28,321 nucleotides of DNA from Saccoglossus kowalevskii (GCF_000003605.2 NW_003111479.1:95677-123997), one strand, 5' to 3'; shown: positions 10,842 to 24,800, numbered from the stretch's first letter. Made by a program: numbers and translations. Notes: generated from the sequence alone by a model not told the origin.

Positions 10842-12672
10842 GTTATTATTACCGTATACATCTTTTCCTTCCAAGGATGCATTATGGGAATGCCAAAATT
10901 CAAAAAGTTTAGAACATGTTCCTCATAGATTTACAGCTGTAGTCTTTAGTACTTGAATGAATTTGTAGTATTTATAGACAGACGATGTTGTATTAAAGTT
11001 TTGCCAAAAGTAAGAATAAGCTAAGAATAGTGACTCATTTACCTATAAATTCTGTATCCTATTGACAACACTACTATTTAAAACTGTTTAAATATCCTAA
11101 TAAAACCATATAAATTTGGGGTACTTTATAAAATCTGTGGAAGACAAAATATGAAGTGTTATATGGATACTGAATGGTATGTTATTGTGTACAATACAAA
11201 TAATTTTGAAATTCCTAAAGTAAGATAATTCATTGGTTAGTTGATTCCAACTTTAAACATTTGTTTGGGTTCATATCCTGAGCTGCATACCATAGCTGCA
11301 TTATACTTGTATCCAGGGTGCAGGTAATTCAACATATGTCATAGCATTTTTGGTGTTCATGACATTCTGAAATAAATTACACAAACTGGAAACCCTGAAC
11401 AATTTTTTTAATTTGTCAGTATTAAACATTTAATTGTTTTTTTTCAGTTTTTTGTCATCCAAGAAAACTGATCAACAATCACATTTTTTGCCAATTGTTA
11501 CATTGTAACTGATATTCTGGAACTCAGGTTCTTAGACTCATTCAAGATTTGTACATGTAATTCTAAACACTTACAGGTGATCTATAAAATTAATTCAATC
11601 TCCACTTTTGATGTGTTATGGTGGGTTTATGCAGGTATAATTCCTGTAATATGCCATATGAACTTTTCAAAAACATATTCCATTTCATTATTGTCCCAAA
11701 ACAATTAACGATAAGGCCCTGTTTGACATCATTTGCACAAACACATTTCTTTTATCTAGTTAAAACACTGTATTCTGAACTGGTTCAAATCAATTGCAGA
11801 AAATGTTGTTGCACAGGAGTTGAAATCAGGAGCAAATTTGATTTCATCTTGACAGCAGTCAGGAAGCTCGCCTGTATTAAACATTGATTACATTTTCTAC
11901 AAATACATAGTTGTCAGATATAGAAAGATTTACACATTCTGGTCAGATTTCTGATTCAAAAGAGTTGTTACAGTTATTACTGAAAATTGTACCGGGTATA
12001 TACAAATGTCTTATTGATGTTGTGTTGCCAAGTACAAACATTATACCGGTAAATCCACTCTGTGAATATTGTCAGTAATAAATGCAGAATAAGAACCATA
12101 ATTCAAAATAAATGAAAAAACAGTATCTCAAAATAATGTCATTTATTCTTAATGGAACCAATAAGGTTTATGATAAATTTGTACAGCCTGGATACAGCTT
12201 TTGTGGCGAGCCTTCTGACGTATGACCTCAGGCCGCCAAAACCTTATCCAATCCATAAAGATTATTACACATTAACCATACCTATTGATTATTATATAAT
12301 GCATTGTGACATCATTTATAATTATAAAATAGGGTGACAGGATTATATCTTAATTAATTCTGTGTCATACAATTTTAGCATACAAATGATCTTTGATGTT
12401 GTTTGACATACTGAAGTCGAAATGTATTGTATCGAACATGGCTTTTCAATTGATACTTCTCAATATCCCTGGAGACCATGCCTTTGTCTCTTAGTGATCC
12501 TGGAATTCAAGAATTCATCAGTGCAGAAGTCAATGGTAACATACTCTTGTTTGAATAGCAGATCGGGTTGATACATGAGCATACAGTAACAGCATGATTT
12601 ATCGTGTGTTTTTTTTTCATGCAGACAGCCAACTATATTGAAATTCAAGTGACGTTGTCCTGTATGTTACAG
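10842..12672. other. Upstream flank of the SAT2-like gene, no feature supported
   Basis: No promoter motif can be assigned. Open frames at 11618-11887 and 12152-12337 have no domain, and their amino-acid make-up follows base composition. A pyrimidine tract ending TGTTACAG at 12672 may be the acceptor of a 5' UTR intron whose first exon would lie in this stretch or further upstream. Confidence 0.4.
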
Positions 12673-12740
12673 AGAACAGGAGTCTGAGTACTGTGTAGAC
12701 AGTGAAGCAAGTGTCTGTGACTGTATACAGCAGTGTCGCT

Positions 12741-12855
12741 ATGTCATTCGAAGTACGAGAAGCGAAATCCAGCGACTGTGAAGTCATTCTCAGTCTCATC
12801 AAAGAACTGGCAATTTATGAAAAGTATGCCGATAAAGTGAATATAACAGAAGAAG
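12741..12855 (+). CDS. SAT2-like: SAT2-like exon 1 (start codon, N-terminal GNAT helix)
   Basis: ATG at 12741 is the first in-frame ATG. The frame remains open upstream but only through non-ATG codons. It encodes M-S-F-E-V-R-E-A-K then S-S-D-C and L-I-K-E-L-A-I-Y-E-K, the first beta strand and first helix that contribute to the polyamine pocket in the family. The exon stops after I-T-E-E plus one base at the donor GAAG|GTAAAA, phase 1. A possible upstream acceptor (TGTTACAG, ending 12672) would make 12673-12740 5' UTR. Reading on past the donor gives only about ten unrelated residues and a stop. Intron 1 then runs 11,612 bases. Confidence 0.9.
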
Positions 12856-15800
12856 GTAAAATATTGTGTATTTGCCAACAATTGTAATGTGATGAGTTTA
12901 AAAGTGTGCTTCAACAAAATGAATTACTGTAAAGGGGGTAATTATTCACTGGGTTTTAATTTAGCTTATTTCGCTGACTGGAAAAATGCGCTAAATTAAA
13001 ACACAGTGAATATGTAAAATTTAGCATAGAACACATTATCTAAATGAGGAAACCGTGAATTTAAAACCCACTGAATATGCCTGAAATGGTAAGTCAGTGA
13101 AATTTAAACCCAGTGAAAATTAGTCATTTTACAGTATGAAGTGTGGATAAATAATGCAGCAGCAAGGACTTTAATAATTATATAATTTTGCAGAAATTCA
13201 TAGTGTGCTCGATTTATAGAATTTATCATATGTACAATGTATATAATAGGTGTTTTAACATTTTAACAGTGTAATAACAATATCACATAATGACACATCA
13301 TAATTCTACTGAAATTTATAACATTGAATTTAAGGTGTTTTAAGATTAGTAGGATGATAGATTGAACGACACTTAATATTCTCTTTATAATTCCGCCATG
13401 AGCCAATCTCAAATAATGTGTAACAGCCAGATTGTAGTAACATTATATGTGTGTTGTAGCTCGGCATAAATCACCTATTAACTGTTGCTAAATTAGAACA
13501 CTTACTGGACATAACCTTTGTGTTGCACACTACTGTAAGTATACTAATTAAGGAATCACTCTAATTTAGGTTTCAGGCGAGAGTGAAATGCCTTGATTTG
13601 ATTCTATTGTAGGCATCTTGAACAGATGAAAAGTTATAATGATGTTATTTCCACATAATAACAAAAAAAGTAGTCTACTTTAATGTAATGTTCATTGGCT
13701 TTATTTTTGTTGGCAGTGACATGTAAATAAAAACAAACACAATGACATTGCTTTATAGTAGCAAACTGTGACAGTTGTCTAATTCGATCATGCTATTTCA
13801 CAGGCAAATAACTTATTTGTTTTCAAGGTGTTTGTATATCATCTTTTGGCATTGATTTCTGTGGAAGAATGGCATGATCTCTTTTTTAAAAACAGGAACT
13901 ATTTAATTGACTCCAGTGTATGTAGCATGCAATAAGAGTATTTGGTATTAGCCTGCCTTATGTTCATGTATGTATGTTTGTTCCCCTATTATCTCGAGAA
14001 CCTGATTCATGGGTATCCTGAGACAATACACTGACCTGATTTGGTTTGGGTTAAAATCCCATGCATATAAATTATCTAAATTGCATAATAATTAGCCAAT
14101 TTTCATTTTTTTTCATTAAAGTGAACACATTTTAATGAAGCTTGGCATGCATCCAGTGCTATAATGAATTAATCGAACAAGATATACAAGTAATGTATCA
14201 GATGACCATATATGGTCATGTTACCTTATTTACCTGCATAACTGTAATATTTCAAATTGTCTGACAATATATATTACCAAAATGTCAATTCATCATATAT
14301 TTATTTATAGCTATTTTTCTAAATACTGTATTTACTCTATTAGAAGTGCATGTGTTTAAACGTAAATGACAGAGGTAACAAATAAGACATATTTTAATCA
14401 TTTTAAGATTGGCTTCTAATATAGTAAATATGGTATTCTTATAAATATGGTAATCCTAGCTCACAAGAGTTGTTTCTATGGAAATTTTGAAAGATTAACT
14501 CAGCATTAAAGAAGCATTATTAAGCACTTTTCATAGTGATACCAGCTCAATGTCTAATGGAGTTTTCTCATTCACACTAGTCACAATAATATGTTGTATT
14601 CTTAAAAAGGCATCAGCGACTACGATAAACATAAAATGTACATCAATTGAGGTGTCAGGAAAGCTTGAAATGTTCCAAAAGGGATACCTAAACTAACTTA
14701 TATACTATGAGAATACTACCAGGTAACAGCATTTTCATGTAATAATTATAATAATGATATAATAATGATTACATATAATACTAAAAATGTCAGTTATTGT
14801 TATTTCTGATTTCAAATATTTGAGTTCTGATCAATTTTATTATTACTGTAGCATTGATTATTGTTCTTGAAAACAAATATATTACTTTTAAGACTAATGA
14901 GAGAAACAACCTTAGATTACTGGTACATATGATGGGTGTTCATGTAACAGTTGAACTTGATTTCTTTTTACCTAGAATGTTAAGGAATATTTATAAAATA
15001 GGCAACATGAAGAAAGAGTCAACTTACAATGTTAAATAATTTTCACAACATTTCACAATGGGTAATACTTTTTGACTTTGACGTTTTTCATTCTGCAATG
15101 AGATAATACATGCTTGCTTTAAGCAAAATTGAAAGTGAAATCTCATGAATGATTTTTCATTTACAGCTAAAGTAGTAGACTGAAACCGATTTAACATTAA
15201 AGTTCATTGGAGCATGGTAGAATAGCTTCAATGCTTATTGTACATGTGTGATTACTGGTAGAAACATTTCACCTCAAATTAACCCTGGGTGTAAATCGAA
15301 CTAAATGAAAAAGAAATCAATATAATTAACATGAGTTCATCCTCATCATCTTCACAAAACAGCCTGACAGTCTGTAAGTTCTATAATGTTAATGCATTCT
15401 TTCTGTTGAATATTTCTACACTTATTATTCAGTGGTCGACATTTCTTTTTGTAGTCCCTGGGAACGGGAACTTATAATTTGGTCTTTGTCTGTTTGTCCA
15501 TCCATCTGCACTGAATTTGTTCATTCTTTGCATATGCTTCAGTACTTTATGTGACACATATACACACACAGTGGTTTAGTGATTCAATCCTATATGTCAG
15601 CACATATAGTTTTTTGAAAATGTGGTATCTTTGTCAGTTTTTGTACAAATTCAGTACATACATTATACTTGTTAGAATACATGTTCATTATAATTTGTTT
15701 CACAAGCAGATCAAAGACGGCCGACTGGCAGCCAAATTTGGTATATACAACTTGTTAGGATACATGTTCATGGCGATTTGTTTCATGATCCTTAAGCGGG

Positions 15801-18800
15801 CCGTCTGGTAGTGGTTACATTTGATCCAACATTACGATTAAACACATTTGGTATAGAATTTGACACATTTGGTGTAAGATTTGACACATTTGGTATGGGA
15901 TTGGACACATTTGGTGTAGGATTGGACACATTTGGTGTAGGATTGGACACATTTGGTGTAAGATTGGACAGTTGGTATGGGATTGGACACATTTGGTGTA
16001 GGATTGGACACATTTGGTGTAAGATTGGACAGTTGATATGGGATTGGACACATTTGGTGTATGATTGGACACATTTGGTGTATGATTGGACACATTTGGT
16101 GTATGATTGGACACATTTGGTGTACGATTGGACACATTTGGTGTACGATTGGACACATTTGGTGTACGATTGGACACATTTGGTGTACGATTAGACACAT
16201 TTGGTGTGGGAGGACACATTCGGTGTACGGTTGGGCACATTCAGTGAGAGATTGGGCACATTTGGTGTGAGATTGGACACATTTGGTGTAAAATTCGGCA
16301 AATTGGTTGTGGGATTGGGCACATTTCCTGTTGGATTGGACACATTTGATGTGAGTGTTATAAAAAGGCAATTTATGATCATTATACAGATTTCAGTAGC
16401 CTTTTTGTAATCATTTTCATTATCTTTTTACCCTATTTTTTGTGAGCTTGTTTGAGAACTGAATGCTATCTGATTTTCTATGTTGATATATTTGTTTGAA
16501 AATCTGACAAAAAAAATGAAGAAATATATTAATTAACATTTTGAAACCCAAATTTAATTTTAATTATATCTAGTTTATTGATAATTCAGAGTGTTTAGCA
16601 TTGCTTCAACAAAATTATAGTTTGAATTTTAACCTTGTTGTAACTTTTTAAATCAATGAGTATTCATTGGACTAGGCTATAAACAAAGCATACTACTGTA
16701 GTATTGTCTGGTTTCTAGGTGCTGAACCGTATCACAAATATTTTATTGCTGAAAACCTAGCAGCAATTTGAATAATATCATATAAATCTGTCACTAAGAC
16801 ACAGTGTAAGCTATTGTTATCAAAACAAATAATCATATAACCACAGACAGGTGATGAGGTTAATCTAGCTCTCTGAGTTCTATTGAAGTGGAAATAACAC
16901 ACCAAACTGTAGATCATTTAGCTAAAGTTACATAGGGAAATTATCGGTAATTACCCCAGTAACAAAAAACAACCACAAACAAAATACAAATGTTATAGAA
17001 CATCTGAGAATGATACATGCATTCTGAGGTGATGTCCGGTATTTCTAAAATAGTGAACACACCCCGCTTCACATGTGCCATTTATCATTCTGAATCGTAA
17101 TCAATTGTTTTCTGGAAGAAACCTGAGTCTATGTTGACATCATGTCAGTGACATTAGAATGAGCTATTAATAGCCATAATAAATATTAGTGCATGTGTTT
17201 TGCTAAATAGCAAATGGTTTTTACCTTTATTTGACCTTAGGTANNNNNNNNNNNNNNNNNNNNNNNNNNNNNNNNNNNNNNNNNNNNNNNNNNNNNNNNN
17301 NNNNNNNNNNNNNNNNNNNNNNNNNNNNNNNNNNNNNNNNNNNNNNNNNNNACCGGCAGCTACTATGTTTAATGGGAAAAACTTGAAATATTTGAAGCCA
17401 ATGTGTGGTAACAAGGAACGAAGGACTGAGACAATGAGCAATGACCTGTAGATATCACACTTGATATGTACATCTACATGCATGTATCATAGTGGAGTAT
17501 ATGGTGAATTCCATCGCAAATCACCTGCTTAGCTCATTTAGTAGAGTGATATGCATTTACACAACTCATTGGTAATCATCGCTTTAAATTCAACATGTTG
17601 CTGCTAAAAAAAATGCTGTATTTTGAATGCTGATAGTGTAGTGAGGAGAAAGATGTATCATTAAAAATAGATCGACTCTCGTTTTCAGAAACAGTCCTAG
17701 TTAACAGAAGAAGGACTGCATGTACTTTCTTATGTGAATGTGAACTCTGCTACAATTGTTAGCATCATACTTAGAACAATGGGCATAACAAAATATATGA
17801 ATTTGTTTTGAAATTTGTTAAATGTAAAAATGAACGAAATCATTAAAACCACATATACAAGTTTTTGCTACCCTTCTATTAATCACAAATAGTCAGTTCT
17901 TTGTATGTGCTAATTTGAAAGATCATGTAGATATCAGAACTTGCTTCACAATGGTGGGTATTAACCCAAATCAGATTAGATCAGCAAACCTAGCTAGTCA
18001 AACCATTGTAGATGCCATCTTTGTTTTTATAAATAGCCACTTTGAATCTCACAAAGTATGGGATAAAAGTTCAGCATTTAAAAAAAATGGATTACATTGT
18101 GTAATTAATAAACGATAACTTTAATGAATATAGCCAATATCTTTTCCAAATATTTGTAGGCACATTCTGACAAAGGGTTTAAATGCCTTGTTAGCGTTGA
18201 CTCGAAATGCAGCAAAAAGAACAAAATTCAAGACTCTTCAAAATGAAAACAATACATAATTGTAATTAATCCTTAGTCAACTGTCAAAGTCACCATCATT
18301 GTTCATATGAGACCAATATCTTACACATGTATGGAGCGACAACCCTTTAAAAAATAAACCTGGCAAAATTATGCATGAATATGCTCAAAATATCGAAAGT
18401 GAAATTACAGTGCTTTTACAGTAAATCAATGATTACATATGGCTCAGGTATTGTTTACAGGTCATGTGATATTCATTTATTGATAGACTTTGATTTTCCT
18501 GTCATTAATTGTTCCATGTAGGATTTGTTTGTTTGTTTTTTCTGCTTCCAATTACAATGCTCCTATCCAGTAATTATTATATGCACTCAGACTTGTGTCC
18601 AACTTACTCATACTAGGTGACATACTGTAGTACCGATAATCACTAATGAATCCTGTGAGTGTTTCAAAGCCAATAAATTATACATTATAACAGTACCCCT
18701 AGATGTTTTTTTTTTAATTTACAGTCATGAATCATGTGGGTATGTATTAGTATACATGTATGTTTAAATCATAAATTTCTGTGTATTGAATTTGTCAGTG

Positions 18801-21800
18801 AAAAATTTCTGATTTTAATTCCTAGATGTAAAACATACATGTAGCTCACCTTGCAAATCTGAATTTCGTATGCAGGCAAGGCTTAGGTAGTTTTTCTTTG
18901 TTTTTTAATGGGCCCAGGTGTGTTTAATGCTTGTAGCTGAGGGCTGTTTATTAATCTGTTTCAATTGAAAGAACAGGAAGTGAAAAGAAAACTGATACGC
19001 AGTCTGCTGAAACACTTATCCAACCTTGTCTTTTCTCTCATGATTTATGCATTGAAAGATGAATTCATTTGTAAGACTTGGTGAATTTCACTGATATTAG
19101 TGATTTATTTTTTTATTTTTATGAATAACCAGTAATTCTTTCTGAAAACTTGATAAAACCCTGTCCAGGCAGTGCAAAAAGACATAAGGTACATGTACAT
19201 GAATTGGGTCACTAAGCAAATTAGGTCACACTGTCTAAGTACTGTCATGTGTGAATAATTTGTTCGTAAACATTTTATTATGTATCATGATACCATTCAG
19301 TATTGTAGAAGTGGATGAAAGTTGTATCATACATGTAGTGTCAAAAACAGAATAATTAATACCATTCTATGAAAAGCTACATTTGTTCCAAAATGTATTT
19401 GCACTTGTTCCAAAGTTCAAATTTTCCCTCATATGGGAGCTACTTGTACATCACCAACATTGAGTGCATTCCAGGCATTTACGTCATATTCAAACACTTT
19501 CCTTTACATTGAACATTATTTTTTCATGTAAATAAGTTGTGTTCACGTTACACGAAGTACGGCTAAGATTTAAGCTGATTTAGGCTTATCTAGCATATTT
19601 GCATTTCGGCTAGACCCAATTGCGTCCACGCACAGGGAGGGCCAGTCGTTAGCACGGGCTAAGGGGTGCCATTAGTCGGTGACATTTGGTAAGCCGCTAT
19701 TTACGAACGAAAAATGGATGACACGCGCGAGGTTCTATTTCTGCTGCTGGCATGTTTCGTTCTAATTTTGAAGCGACGTGCACAGGAACGCGAGAGAAGA
19801 CGGACCACTTATTTGGATGCACATAAACAGTATACAACGGGCGCAACAGAATACAGCGTTTTATTAATGCATGTCGTAGACAGCGAACCAAATTTATTTT
19901 GTCTACGATTGGAGCTGCTGTACGCTCTACTACAGTGACCCGATTAGTGTGGAAGTGAGCACGGAGTAATGACTGGTGGAATAGTGTCGAACATGGGACA
20001 ATTTTCACACCCAAAGGTCGGCGCAGAGGGCGCTTAGCCCTGGGCTAAGCATTCGCGCATACTTCGTTAGCCCGTGCTAAGGTCTAGACCGCGTCTTAAA
20101 TTTGGATCAGATTTAACCCGTACTTAGCATTCCTTAGCCCGTGCTAAGCGTTCACGCATGTTTTCTTAGTACGGGCTAAGGAATTTGACCTCTTAGCCCG
20201 TGCTAAGGAGCTGTGCCAGAACGCAACTATAGAATCCTGAATGAACGCAAATATTCGCATAGTGCAAAATGTTGTCATTTATCCCTTATTAAATATTGCT
20301 AGAAACGAAGAAAAGACGTATAATAATAAGATTTTATCAAAACAATATCAAAAAGATATTCACTCAGGCAGTACAGGATTGCATTGACCTCCACTACACA
20401 TACGTTGATATGGTTACTGTACTGCCTTCGTACATACATGTATGCACATTGTCATAACCATGGCCTTTTTATGGCACACTTTGTGGCATTCTTCTGATAA
20501 TCTCATAATACATTAAACTGTGTCAAGCTATATAGTCTTATTGTCTGCATAATTACCTGACAGATTGGTTGTTGTGTGGTAACTACTTTTCTACTACTAC
20601 GTATTATATTGAATGCATTTACTGCCATTGACTACCGTTTACATACATGTAACACAATGGGAATCTTTATTGATTCTTACTGTGAACTTTTTAAATTTTA
20701 TAAAATTTAATATATTTAATATAAACTGTGGTTTATATATGCTTAGATTTGGTCTTTTATATTCTTGCCAGCATGTCGTTTTTTCTGCATACTATATAGG
20801 TTATACCAACATTTTTCTTACCGATATTTACTATATGGAGGCCACCATCTTAAATATGGCCTGAAACCAAATAAAGAGACTAGTTTTGAAATATGTTTCT
20901 CAGATATAGTCATGAGAATTGTTTGTTTATACATTTCATACGCTTTGGGATGTTTATAAACACTTTATGAGTACGTCAATCAGCTAGTCAAGGTACAAAT
21001 GTAGTCATTTTCATTCTTGTCAGATTGGGTATAATTTTGTTTCTGTCTGAAAAGTACTGGCTGTCTCTTATTGCAATTTGCATGACTTGCTGAATATATA
21101 CTCACCATTCCTTAGAGAAATTTATTTATTTGATGTACACGGTAAAATTAGTGTTGTCAACTGCTTTTAGTTTTTAACTACAAAAAAGGAATTACAATGT
21201 ACCTCCCTTGGGAATCTGCGTTGAAATCAATTTGTTACTTTTCAGTGGATTTGAGCAATTCAAATTTGAATCCCCCAAGAGTGGAAGAGCGATCAGACTT
21301 TTCACATTATTGTGCAATAATTAGTGCAATGTTTGGTTCAATTTTGTTTTTTTGGTTCAATTTTGTCACTATATAATATACAATTTTGGGTAGGGTTTTC
21401 AAAGATGAGATTATAGTAATTATTAATCACTGATTTTGTTTCACATTATTGTTGAAATCTCATAATTTATAAACATTATGTGACATTTTTATAAACTAAA
21501 TAAGAAAATTTGTTAAAAATGTTATATTTAGTCCCCGTTCGGACAAAGTCCGAAAACGGGGACGTATAATTTGTCCGTCGTCCGTCCGTCCGTCCGTCCG
21601 TCCGGAGTCATATCTCAGAATCCCTTGGACCGATTCCGTTCATTCTTTGCATGTGCCTAGTACTTTATGTGGGACATATGCACATGCAATGGTTTAGCGA
21701 TTTGATTCATAATGGCCGACTGGCAGCCATCTTGTTTTTTGAAAATGTTGTATTTTGGACATGCTTTGTCAGTTTTCATTCAAACTTGGTACATAGATTA

Positions 21801-24800
21801 TAGATGTTAGGATACATGTCCATTACGATTTATTGCACAATTGGATCAAAGATGGCCGACTGGCAGCCATCTTGTTTTTTGAAAATGTTGTATTTTGGAC
21901 ATGCTTTGTCAGTTTTCATTCAAATTTAGTACATGGATCATACACGTTAGGATACATGTCCCCGACCGTCCGTGAGTTCCTGAGTCTGTCCGTCCGTCTG
22001 TGTGTCAGTCTGTACAGAGTCATATTTCAGAATCCTGTGGACCGATTCCGTTCATTCTTTGCATGTGCCCAGTACCTTATGTGGGACATATGCACATGCA
22101 GTCGTTTAGTGATTCGATTCAAAATGGCCGACTGGCAGCCATCTTGTTTTTTGAAAATGTTGTATTTTGGACATGCTTTGTCTGTTGTCATTCAAACTTG
22201 GTCCGTAGATTATACATGTTAGGATACATGTCCATGACGATTTAATTCGCAATTGGATCAAAGATGGTCGACTGGCAGGCATCTCGGATGTACTGTTAGT
22301 CTTCATTCAAATTTGGCACATACATGTACTTTATACATGTTAGGATGCATGTCCATGACGATTTGTTTCAAAATCCGGTCAATGATGGCCGATTAACAGC
22401 CATCTGACTTTTTGGCCTTACTACTATATTTCCACAATTTATGTACCATTTTCATTTGTATTTGGCACATACATCATACATATCAGTGTGTTTCATAATC
22501 AGATCAAAGATGGCTGAATCACGACTGTTTTTATTTTTGGCCATATTACTACTACACAGAACAAGTGTTTTGATGTAAATAAACAATCTGTTGTATACGC
22601 CACTTGGAACTCAAGTTTCAAGGACACGCTCGCGACAATCTCTCCGCTTTAATATGACGAGCACAAAAAGAACTTTCAAAAATTTAACGAGGACTGTGTC
22701 ATTTTCAATGACTTGTTACTGTATAAATCATACTGCTTTATAGTAACAGCAACTTTGTTTCAACACTTTTTTTTTTTTATTAAAAAAAGTTAGATTAAGG
22801 TTTTATTTTTATGGTGATTATTTATTTATGTATATTATTTATACCAAGGATTTATATAAGATAAGGGTATGGAATTTTCATAACCTTGTACGATGATATA
22901 CAATGAAAATCTCACGAGAAGCGAACTTTCACTTTTCGTGTTGTGAGCATTTGAAAGGTGTCCCATTCTTTGTGCATCAATCGAACGCAGTTCTAACCAA
23001 CAGTGCCACAAAACGCAGTGGGAAATGTTCAATTGAGTAAACAAAAAATATGTGAGATTTTTCACATTACATGCTTTGTGAATAAACAAGAACACTTACT
23101 ATTGAAATCAGTCTGAGATGAATACAAACCAGTTTTTTCACAGACTTATTAATTTGCATTAGGATTTCAAGAAATGGAGTTTTAATTCTTGCAATTTTGT
23201 GGTCCAATAACAATTTGCACAAGGTCTTCATCTCGTAACACACCTTTGCATACCATCATTTTATAAATCCTTGTTATAAATACAGTGTATAACTTATATA
23301 TAACTTAATTTTCATAAATTAATCGCATATTTGAAATTGTGTACTCGATGTACACAATAACAAGTAGGCATTGAATACCCTATTATGAATTTGGTCATCC
23401 GTCGTTCATGTCAATGTTTTACTTTTTCGACTTCTTCTTGAAAACTACAAGCCTGAATGCTTTGATACTTGGTGTATACATGTATGTACCTTGGGTAGAC
23501 ATTTCATGATGATATCTTCAATTTCCTAATTTTGGTGAATATTTTTGGTAAAAAGTGATATTTTTGACTTGTTAAAAACCGCAAGCAAGTCCAATTGCTT
23601 TGATATTACATATATATAGGTACTACATGTGGACCTCTCTCATCAGATTTGCTCATTTTGTAATGATATCTTCAATTCTCTAATTTTGGTGAATATTTTT
23701 GTCATTTTTGGTAAAATGTGATATTTTCGACTTCTTGTTAAAAACCGCAAGTCCAATTGCTTTGATATTACATATATTGATACTACATGTAGACCTTTCT
23801 CAGATTTGTTCATTTCATGATGATATCTTTAATTCTCTAATTTTGGTGAATATTTTTGTCATTTTTGGTAAAAAGTGATATTTTTGACTTGTTAAAAACC
23901 GCAAGCAAGTCCAATTGCTTTGATATTACATATATATAGGTACTACATGTGGACCTCTATCAGATTTGTTAATTTCGTGGTGATATCTTCAATTATCTAA
24001 TTTTTTGGTAAAAAGTGATATTTTTGAATTTTTGGTGAAAACACTAAGTCCTGTTGCTTTGATACTATACATATTGTTCATTTTCTAATGATATCTTCTG
24101 TTCTTTAATTGCAATGTGCATTGCTAACAGCAGAGCTATCTCAGCTGACAGGCTGCTTGTTTGTCTAGTGATGTTTAAAAAAGTAAAACCCCCTATGCAG
24201 CTTATAATTCATAAACTTGAAGTAGCATCCAATTGAGTCACCTTACTTTAAAAACTGCCATGTGGAATATCCTATATTGTTAATCATGGTGATCATTTGA
24301 ATAAAATGATTTTGAAGTTTTTTTGACTAAATTATTTTGTAATTTTCATTAATTTCTTTGTCTCATCTGTTTTCTTGATTTGAAAATTGCGATCAATATT
24401 GTGGCAATCTTTTGAGCTCAAATATTTGTTGTTGTTTATATAGTTTTTTTTTTCCATTACATTCCAGTTCTTAGAAATGATGGTTTTGGAGAAGAAACAT
24501 TTTATCACTGTTTTGTTGCTGATGCAGATGTTCCACTGGAGACAGATGTTTGTGAAGAACATGTGAAAAAAGTAATAGCGTATGCTATATATTATTTTAC
24601 CTACAGTACATGGGATGGTAGAATGATTTTTATAGAAGATATTTATGTCACACCAGAACACAGAGGTAAAGCGAAATCATGAATACTATGTCACAACTTG
24701 AAAATAACATATTGACAATTTTCACTGTTATTGATGAATATTCAGTTTCTCTCTATTGTTTTATTCAAGTTTCACTGTTGTCAGAACACATCATGTTTGA

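Noticed and set aside
11618-11887. 89-codon open frame as a small gene
   Set aside because: There is no recognisable domain, no acceptor or donor in register, and the composition is what AT-rich DNA gives by chance.
12702-12740. Upstream non-ATG extension of SAT2-like exon 1
   Set aside because: The frame is open, but it would need GTG as start. The ATG at 12741 gives the family's usual short N-terminus directly before the first beta strand.
15838-16371. Long repetitive open frames on both strands (127, 141 and 177 codons)
   Set aside because: All are generated by the stop-free 21-bp tandem unit. Several overlapping frames on both strands are open at once, and none has start context, splice signals or non-repetitive flanking sequence.
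17154-17483. Open frames crossing the N gap on both strands
   Set aside because: They are open only because unspecified bases cannot produce stops.
19697-20014. 105-codon minus-strand frame in the GC-rich element
   Set aside because: It overlaps the better plus-strand frame that has a good start context and transposase-like pattern. The composition suggests an antisense shadow.
21833-22245. Frames of 129 and 81 codons in the family A block
   Set aside because: They translate a non-coding repeat. The same peptides recur with each monomer, and the frames shift between them.
24332-24661. 109-codon frame on the minus strand
   Set aside because: It is the antisense shadow of SAT2-like exon 2, with Asn/Lys/Ile-rich composition and no domain.
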